DNA of 64,000 bases from Druceiella hillmani (Eukaryota > Arthropoda > Insecta > Lepidoptera > Hepialidae). The stretch covers positions 21,822,501 to 21,886,500 of the forward strand of contig JAYKKI010000006.1 of assembly GCA_039881145.1 (NCBI GenBank), written 5' to 3'. Both the position numbers and the translations under genes were made by a program. Positions 59,640 through 64,000 of the stretch are shown here, piece by piece (position 1 is the first letter of the stretch; the number at the start of each line of letters is the position of its first letter). The notes beneath the pieces are model-generated. The model was not told where the DNA came from. It ran no database searches and worked only from the letters and a program-made list of their open reading frames with translations.

Positions 59640-60342
59640 AAATTTGTACATTGCATCGTTATTTCTCACTATAATCACAATGAATTTATCGTTAGATATT
59701 ACACATTTGACACACACACAAAGGAATTTGAAATTAACGAAATTAAATCACTTAAAATAAACTTAAAAGTACGTTAACACAATGCAATTTTTAACAGTAT
59801 CAAACGTCAAATAAGAAAAATGATCAATTATACCAACTTAGTAAGTTTTACTATGTGTAAATCTTTAATACATTTTTTTTTAATTTAAGACTATCAACTT
59901 TTGCATTTGGCATTACTATAAAAATATCATAATTGTATTTAATTTTGACGTATAAACTTATAACGTACTACGTATTAAAAAAATACAAATGATATATGTA
60001 AATAAAATAATATCCGGCCGTGACTACAATTTTTTAATACATTAGCATTAAAAAATTGTTTAAAGAATAACTTCCATAAAAAATGTATATTTCCAAAAAA
60101 ATATTTGTTATAAGTATTTAGAAAGTATAAGCAAAATCTCAGCCAGGACTGGGCTTAATTTAAATATTCAAAAATAAATATTGTAATATTTATTGATTAT
60201 TTATTGTAAATTGTAATAAATATTGTCAATATTAAACCTTTTTGAAAATGAAAAAAATAGTATGTGAATTTAAAACATATTTAAAATTTAGACAACTACA
60301 AAGTGAAATGAATGCCATAAAATATTCAAAAAATATATGCCA
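59640..60342. other. No recognisable feature
   Basis: AT-rich. TAAATATTGTAATATTTATTG near 60175-60200 and its repeats are simple sequence. Confidence 0.5.
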
Positions 60343-60985
60343 TAACCTAACCTAACCTAATCCAACCTAACCTAACCCAAACTAACCTACCCTAACCTAA
60401 ACCAACCCAACATAACCCAAACTAACCCAACCTAACGCAACCCAACCCAACCTAACCCAAACTAATCCAACCTAACCTAACATAACCCAACCCAATATAA
60501 TCCAAACTAAACCAACTTAACCTAACGTAACCCAACTCAACACAACCTAACACAACCCAGTCCAAACTAACTCAACCCAACCTAACCTAACCCAACCTAA
60601 CCCAAACTAACCTAACCTAACCTAACTTAACCCAACCCAAACTAGCCCAACCTAACCTAACCTAACCCAACCCGACCTAACCCAAACTAACCAAACCTAA
60701 TCTAACCTAACCCAACCCAACCTAACCTAACCCAATCTAATACAACCTAACCCAATCCAACCTAACCCAAACTAACTTAACCCAACCTAACCTAATCTAA
60801 CCCAACCTAGTCTAACCCAAACTAACCTAACCTAACCTAACTTAATCCAAACCAAACTAGCCCAACCTAACCCAACCCGACCTAACCCAAATTAATCCAA
60901 CCTAACCTAACCTAACTTAACCCAACCCAACCTAACCGAAACTAGCCCAACCTAACCTAACCCAAGCCAACCCAACCCAACCTAA
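60343..60985 (+). repeat. CCTAA/CCCAA array (TTAGG telomere-like), 640 bp
   Basis: Almost continuous 5-bp units, mainly CCTAA and CCCAA with AACTAA, TCTAA and GCCCAA variants, roughly 125 units. CCTAA is the complement of the insect telomere repeat TTAGG. Much cleaner than arrays 1 and 2, so younger or better maintained. The right edge abuts the 5' end of the non-LTR element at about 60987. Confidence 0.93.
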
Positions 60986-60995
60986 TCGCAGGTCA

Positions 60996-61073
60996 GTCGC
61001 CGGTCGGTCGCGTTGACGTACGGACGCGTTAGCAGTCACCGATCGGTCGCGTTGACGTAAGGACACGTTAGCC
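60996..61073 (+). promoter_or_regulatory. Two 39-bp 5' UTR monomers of the non-LTR element
   Basis: 60996-61034 and 61035-61073 are direct repeats differing at a few bases. Both contain CGGTCGCGTTGACGTA and GGAC(G/A)CGTTAGC. Position directly before ORF1 and tandem arrangement fit the promoter monomers seen at the 5' ends of some LINEs; promoter function is inference. Confidence 0.7.
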
Positions 61074-61076
61074 AAT

Positions 61077-62304
61077 ATGGCCTCTAAAATGCTAAAATGT
61101 ACGGGTCGCAATATAGTGATTAACGAAGTGCTAGCCTTTATATGTAATAAAATTGATGTGATGAACGAGGAGAGCATCAGTAATATTTGTATAAATGCCT
61201 TCTCTGACGAGGATATATATAGTGCAAAAGTTTTTCTGTGCGAATCTTTACCTATGGAGAAATGTAAGAAGACGGGAAAAAGCGATGGGAAGAAACTCCG
61301 TGAAACTGACGACATTATTTGCATGCTGAAGGAGTCTGATCCTGAAGTGTTACCGTTATTTGTGGCTCGCGATCTACACAAACTACCACCGGTACTTTTT
61401 GATCATGTCGAAGTAACTCGCTTATTAAAAGATTTATTAACAATGCAACAGGATATAAAGCGCATCAAGGATCAGTATGCTACGAAAGAACACCTGGATG
61501 TTTTTACGAACGAACTAGAAAACCTGAAAAAATCTATTGTGAACAATTTTGAAAATAACTCTTGCAATGTTAATATTAAGCGAGATGTTTTTATAATGGA
61601 CACAAATGACTAGTACTGTAGTGGTACTAGAGGACTTGTCTACATGGATACAGCAGAGAATATCCCACGCAAAAATCGGGATAAGAACTATCTGGATATC
61701 GTTCAACCTTTTCCTAATAGTGAGGGTACATCGAAAATTTGCAGTGAGAATATCGTTTCAAATAGCAACGGCGCGGGCGCTCACCTAACGGCGCAGGCAA
61801 ACAATTTCAAACCCGAACCGATGACTCACTCTCAGCCGGCTGCGATCGAAGTACCTAGCGTCGCGAGACACACCACCCCTTTGAACGTTAACAGCGATAA
61901 GCGCAGTGAAAATAAATCATTAGCAGATGTTGTCATTGGAAAGTTCCGCAAAAAGATGAAGAATGGACCTTCGTACAGAGGAGACGATTGAGAAACCGCT
62001 TTGCTGCCCAGAGAGGGAAGGCGGTCTCGAACTCAGAAGCGAGTTTTAAAGCTGCAGATATAAAAACTTTTACAATGTTGCGAAGGAAGTGTCCGTGTGT
62101 GACATATTGACTTATATTGCAAATAAAACTGATGTTGCCGTAACTTTGGAGAAAATGAACATGAAAATACCAAAAATGTATGATGCCTATAAAGTCTTGG
62201 TGCCGAAACATAAACTAGATATTTTTCTGAACGATGACTTCTGGCCAGAAGGTATCGCATACCGCCGCTTTGTTGATTTTAAGACAAAAAAGAGTGGTGA
62301 TTAA
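61077..62304 (+). pseudogene. Non-LTR element ORF1 (broken)
   Basis: ATG 61077 opens 178 codons (start MASKMLKCTGRNIVINEVLA) to a TAG at 61611. The same frame then reads on from 61614 to 61991 (ENIPRKNRDKNYLDIVQPFP, later SLADVVIGKFRKKMKNGPS). The frame shifts to NRFAAQRGKAVSNSEASF at about 61994. It shifts again near 62075 to the C-terminal block VSVCDILTYIANKTDVAVTL, ending FLNDDFWPEGIAYRRFVDF at 62304. The first part is acidic with a likely coiled coil (LLTMQQDIKRIKDQY). The last part looks like the C-terminal ORF1 domain of many insect Jockey-type elements. No CCHC knuckles were seen. ORF1 proteins normally bind element RNA; one stop and two shifts break this copy. Confidence 0.75.
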
Positions 62305-62363
62305 GACAAAAAAGAGTATGTAATTCTTATATGTATGTGCATATAATCGCTTTTCATGTTTAA

Positions 62364-64000
62364 ATGATTAATTGCGCTAAATTAGTCACTTTTAATTGCA
62401 AAAATATTATAAGATCAGTTGATTGTGTAAGGAACATATGCAAAACAGCGAATATCGTAGCACTTCAGGAAACATGGCTATTACCACACGATATTCCGTT
62501 CCTAGGCAGCATCAGCGACGAGTTTGCGTACACGGGCAAGTCTGCCGTAGACACCTGGGCGAGTGTGTGCTCCGTGGCCGACCGTACGGAGGTGTGGTAG
62601 TATTGTGGAGGAAGTATGCGTTTCCATCAGTGTCACTGTTACCGTGTACTAGTGATCGCGTAGCGGCTGTTAAGATTGACATCGGTGATCGTTCTATGAT
62701 AATTATATCAGTGTACATGCCTACGGATTCGAGAGAAAATCTAATTGAGTTTACGGAATGTCTAGGCGAGGTAAATTCCATAATTGAGAATAGTGATGTG
62801 GAATCTGTGTATGTGATGGGGGATTTCAACGCACATCCGGGTGAGTTATTTGCTAATCAACTCTTATACTTTTGTGTGGAACAATCCTTGACATGTGTTG
62901 ATATCGATGTGTTAGCGAGCGACTCGCATACCTTTGTCAGTGAAGCACAAGGGTGCCGCCGGTGGCTCTATCACTGTGTGGTCACAGGCGCGCGCGTGAG
63001 ACTATTGATCGCGTGACTATATTATATGACACTTATTGGTCTGATCATTATCCGATGCAGGTAACATGTAATATAAATTTAGTAAAGCCCAAGATTGTAT
63101 CTAATTGTAATAATTTTTATAAAAATGAAATAATATGGAGGGAGAGGCAGACTGATCAAATTGAATTGTATTATAACTTTTGTCATGACAGGTTAAGGGA
63201 CATAGACCGCCCAGCCGACCTTGCAACTTGTACGCGTACTAATAAAATGTGTAATTGTGAAATTCATAAGTTATTAATCAATGATTTTTATAACAACCTA
63301 GTGTATATTTTAAGTGAGGGAGCAAAGCAGTCTTATACTGTGAAGGCGATACCCGGTAGGGGTAAACGCATAATAGGGTGGAACAAGTATGTGAGGGAGG
63401 CTCATGGGAAGGCTCGGCAATGTTATCAAAATTGGTTATTGTATGGGAAACCAGGCAGTGGCTGGGTATATAGTGAGATGGTTGAGTCTAGACGATTATT
63501 TAAGGCAAAATTAAAATGGTGTCAAAATAATCAACAACAAATTAAGATGGATATAATAGCACAACATCATGACAAAAATAACTTCTCTAAATTTTGGAAA
63601 ACAACAAACAAGTTGAACCTTAAGCCCAGCCAGCCCGTGAATGTTGACGGTGTGCAGGACCCCTCTGCAATAGCGGAATTGTTTCGTCAGCGATTTTGTG
63701 TGAAAGCCTCTAGTGAGTCTGCGCAACCGGGGCCACCGAGCGTGTGTGATGGGGGACTGTGCTTGGGGACATTAACGTAAGCTTCACAGAGAAAGATATA
63801 GCCTCAGTGATTAAATCAATGAAAAAAGGTAAGTCACCAGGTTATGACAGCCTTAGCATCGAGCACTTTCGGAATGCTGGAGAGCACTTGCCTAGAATCC
63901 TAGCATTATTATATAATATGTGTGTTAGCCATGCCTACCTACCCGAAAAGCTAATGTATACAATTGTTGTACCCATTGTAAAAAACAGGACAGGGGATGT
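62364..64000 (+). pseudogene. Non-LTR element ORF2: APE endonuclease and start of RT (broken, partial)
   Basis: ATG 62364 starts LVTFNCKNIIRSVDCVRNIC then ANIVALQETWLLPHD (catalytic Glu of the APE fold). The frame shifts near 62570 to GGVVVLWRKYAFPSV, SVYMPTDSREN and VYVMGDFNAHPGE (catalytic Asp/Asn). It shifts again near 62960 to ETIDRVTILYD and WSDHYPMQV (catalytic SDH). A linker follows, then a last shift at about 63770 enters the reverse transcriptase: FTEKDIASVIKSMKKGKSPG, LYNMCVSHAYLPEKLMYTIV, PIVKNRTGD. The protein nicks target DNA and primes reverse transcription from the nick. The YxDD motif and the rest lie beyond the window. All catalytic residues seen so far are present; the only lesions are frameshifts. 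Confidence 0.88.

Larger units (their letters stand above)
60987..64000 (+). mobile_element. Jockey-like non-LTR retrotransposon, 5' part, cut by window end
   Basis: GC-richer than its surroundings. It has a short leader with two 39-bp monomers (60996-61073), ORF1 (61077-62304), ORF2 with an APE-type endonuclease (62364 to about 63060) and the beginning of a reverse transcriptase (from about 63780). The element appears complete at its 5' end, starting right after the CCTAA array. The 3' part lies beyond 64000. Several frameshifts and a stop make this copy look inactive, unless they are consensus errors. Confidence 0.9.

Noticed and set aside
60987..64000. Telomere-specific SART/TRAS retrotransposon
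   Set aside because: Although next to a CCTAA array, ORF1 shows no CCHC knuckles and the protein blocks look Jockey-type; the single junction is not enough.

Overview
This looks like a stretch of insect (at least arthropod) nuclear DNA. It is very AT-rich, has long (TA)n microsatellites every few kilobases, and carries three arrays built on CCTAA, the complement of the TTAGG telomere motif of most insects. It also holds a mix of animal transposons: mariner, a DD41D Tc1/mariner relative, pogo/Tigger, P element, Merlin/ISXO2, PIF/Harbinger, Helitron and Jockey-type non-LTR elements. I find no complete host gene. Nearly every long reading frame is either a transposon remnant or a by-product of (TA)n tracts, and several apparent starts are TTG or GTG. 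I see no tRNA, rRNA, CRISPR array, operon or viral gene.

Layout. 0.3-1.4 kb: a microsatellite, a solo copy of a fold-back repeat arm and a tRNA-derived SINE-like repeat. 1.97-2.02 kb: a possible small exon. 2.5-12.3 kb: two decayed CCTAA arrays, a LINE 3' end, two diverged copies of a roughly 1.4-kb segment (3640-5055 and 10925-12330), and between them a 3.1-kb fold-back repeat (5306-8428). 12.9-14.2 kb: a dead mariner whose two ends each abut a (TA)n tract. 17.5 kb: a perfect 58-bp-arm palindrome with a third copy of its arm. 18.0-18.8 kb: a Helitron remnant. 19.4-29.1 kb: mostly unrecognised DNA, with one plausible host first coding exon on the minus strand (27976 to 27884). 25.7, 29.1 and 46.4 kb: three copies of a short hairpin element, two of them with 12-bp target-site duplications. 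30.5, 36.6, 38.4 and 43.7 kb: four diverged copies of an unclassified repeat of about 125 bp. 35.0-35.6 kb: a Harbinger remnant.

From 48 kb the right part is a transposon graveyard: Merlin fragments (48.3 and 53.0 kb), a P-element core (50.8-51.6 kb), a pogo/Tigger element (53.7-55.7 kb), a THAP-like exon (56.0 kb), a 5-copy tandem repeat (57.05-57.69 kb), a whole DD41D element with TIRs and TA duplications (57970-59292), a 640-bp CCTAA-type array (60343-60985) and, directly against it, the 5' part of a Jockey-like non-LTR retrotransposon that runs off the right edge.

Nothing here acts as a gene system. The more unusual observations are the asymmetric hairpin element family, the fold-back and segmental duplication structure, the perfect triple palindrome, and a 349-codon transposase frame that looks intact but hides two compensating indels and a lost catalytic Asp.
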